Shown: positions 63,212 through 64,000 of the stretch, in pieces | Numbering within the stretch: position 1 is the stretch's first letter | Layout of the letters: every line of letters begins with the position of its first letter | DNA from: Terriglobia bacterium | GTDB lineage: Bacteria; Acidobacteriota; Terriglobia; JAJPHL01 | Length of the DNA stretch: 64,000 bases | Assembly (NCBI GenBank): GCA_021325275.1 | Contig: JAJPHL010000014.1 | Coordinates: 1-64,000, forward strand | Direction of reading: 5' to 3' | The notes under the pieces: generated by a model | Told to the model about the DNA's origin: nothing | Seen by the model: the letters and a program-made list of their open reading frames with translations, nothing else | The model's database searches: none | Program-made: the position numbers and the translations under genes

Positions 63212-64000
63212 ATGGCCTCTCCTGCCGTCGCATTTCTGGCGAATCACAAGCTGCACATACGGCGGAACAACGTCACGAAGATTGTGGAAAGCGAATTTGA
63301 GCGGCAAGTGCGCGAGCGCGCCGCGTCCATGGAGCGCCGCCACGGCTGGAAAACGCAGGGCCGCAGCGCGATGTTCATGGGCGGCATGGGCGCCGCGTGG
63401 GGCCGCGGACCAGCGTCGGCGCAGCAAGACACCGCGGTTCTTCTGACCGGACTTACGCGCGGCACGGGTGAGGCACTCCTGTACTCGATGGAAACAGATG
63501 CGGTCAGCGGCGTTTTTCGCGTTGACTCCGATGGTTTTGAAACGCGCCTGTTTCACACTGCGGATTTTCGCATCCGGCATGCCGCACTCGATCCCACCGG
63601 AGCGACGATCGCCGCGACCGCGTTTCACCAGCAGGGTATGCGCTCCAACATTCTCGTGATGCCGGTCGACGGCACCGAGTTGCTGGAGGTAACCGAGGGA
63701 GATTCGTTCGATCAGTTGCCGCAGTGGGTTCCCGGACCGGAGCGGCGCCTGATTTTCCAAAGCGCCGGGGTGGGCCGAAACCGCGCCGGCCATTTCGCGG
63801 GGCTGGGACCTTGCACGGTGCAGGAACTGAATCTCGATTCCGGGAGTCTGACCGAAATCGCCGCCGAGTCGGACAAAGACTTGCTTCAGCCGCGGCGCAC
63901 CACCGACGGCGCGATCTACTACATTCGCAAACCGTATGAATCGGGCGTTCACGCGGGAAATTTGCTATCGTCGCTGAAAGACGCGCTGCTATTTCCGTTT
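63212..64000 (+). CDS. Partial TolB/WD40-like propeller protein, cut by the window end
   Basis: 263 codons open to the last base without a stop, so the C-terminus is missing. The start is ATG at 63212 and the protein begins MASPAVAFLANHKLHIRRNN with no signal peptide. Propeller-like blades follow: ALLYSMETDAVSGVFRVDSDG, RIRHAALDPTGATIAATAF, NILVMPVDGTELLEVTEGDSFDQLPQWVPG, then RRLIFQSAG. An early Met/Gly-rich stretch (SAMFMGGMGAAWG) is unusual. It resembles TolB-type propellers in the cytoplasm but cannot be named. Its neighbours give no operon context. Confidence 0.75.
   Translation, partial: MASPAVAFLANHKLHIRRNNVTKIVESEFERQVRERAASMERRHGWKTQGRSAMFMGGMGAAWGRGPASAQQDTAVLLTGLTRGTGEALLYSMETDAVSGVFRVDSDGFETRLFHTADFRIRHAALDPTGATIAATAFHQQGMRSNILVMPVDGTELLEVTEGDSFDQLPQWVPGPERRLIFQSAGVGRNRAGHFAGLGPCTVQELNLDSGSLTEIAAESDKDLLQPRRTTDGAIYYIRKPYESGVHAGNLLSSLKDALLFPF

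Overview
The window reads as chromosomal DNA of an Acidobacteriota bacterium, most likely from the Solibacter/Bryobacter branch. The evidence is indirect but consistent. It is GC-rich and densely packed. It carries the extracellular domain known from Solibacter (TIGR03437 type) in two proteins, SBBP beta-propeller and IPT/TIG repeat proteins, BNR-repeat and RGG-rich exported proteins, c-type heme proteins with an alpha/alpha-toroid, and several exported polysaccharide-degrading enzymes. No tRNA, rRNA, CRISPR array, integrase or transposase was seen.

Layout. 0-16 kb: an exported S9 peptidase, a heme-c toroid protein, a 1255-aa surface protein, a GH3 glycosidase, citrate synthase (gltA), an oligogalacturonate-lyase-like propeller and a subtilisin-like protease. 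16-20 kb: a sigma-54 response regulator followed at once by a DUF4160/DUF2442 pair, then an ExbB/ExbD-type motor pair and a secreted protein. 20-27 kb (minus): quinone oxidoreductase, a cyclic-nucleotide-binding protein, a 1091-aa cytochrome/HEAT protein and a Tat-exported NHL propeller, then on plus an alginate-lyase-like protein and a DUF2007 protein. 27.5-35.7 kb: one 2730-aa exported protein with SBBP repeats, 18 tandem IPT-like domains and a BACON/cohesin-like/dockerin-like end. 35.8-37.9 kb (minus): a four-gene operon of DUF4405 cytochrome b-like protein, small membrane protein, truncated globin fused to ankyrin repeats, and ASCH protein. 38-54 kb: a glycosylation cluster with three GT2 proteins (one fused to a methyltransferase), a NodB-like deacetylase, five GT-C-type membrane proteins and three copies of a similar TPR module. 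54-59 kb (minus): a collagen-like fibre protein, a phage-tail-collar protein and a DUF4062-like/GNAT fusion. 59.6-64 kb: a BNR-repeat protein with a clear terminator, and the start of a further propeller protein that runs off the window.

How it fits together. Most products act outside the cytoplasm: proteases, glycosidases and lyases for scavenging, heme-c proteins, and very large Ser/Thr-rich repeat proteins. The 38-54 kb cluster has the parts expected for making and transferring lipid-linked sugars: a polyprenyl-phosphate sugar synthase-like GT2 and several GT-C enzymes, one resembling the eukaryotic TMTC O-mannosyltransferases. It could glycosylate such surface proteins or build an exopolysaccharide; this is inference. 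Two translation signals coexist. Some genes have a strong GGAGG-type ribosome site. About ten others instead have a TAnnnT hexamer only 6-8 bases before an ATG or GTG, which suggests leaderless mRNAs.
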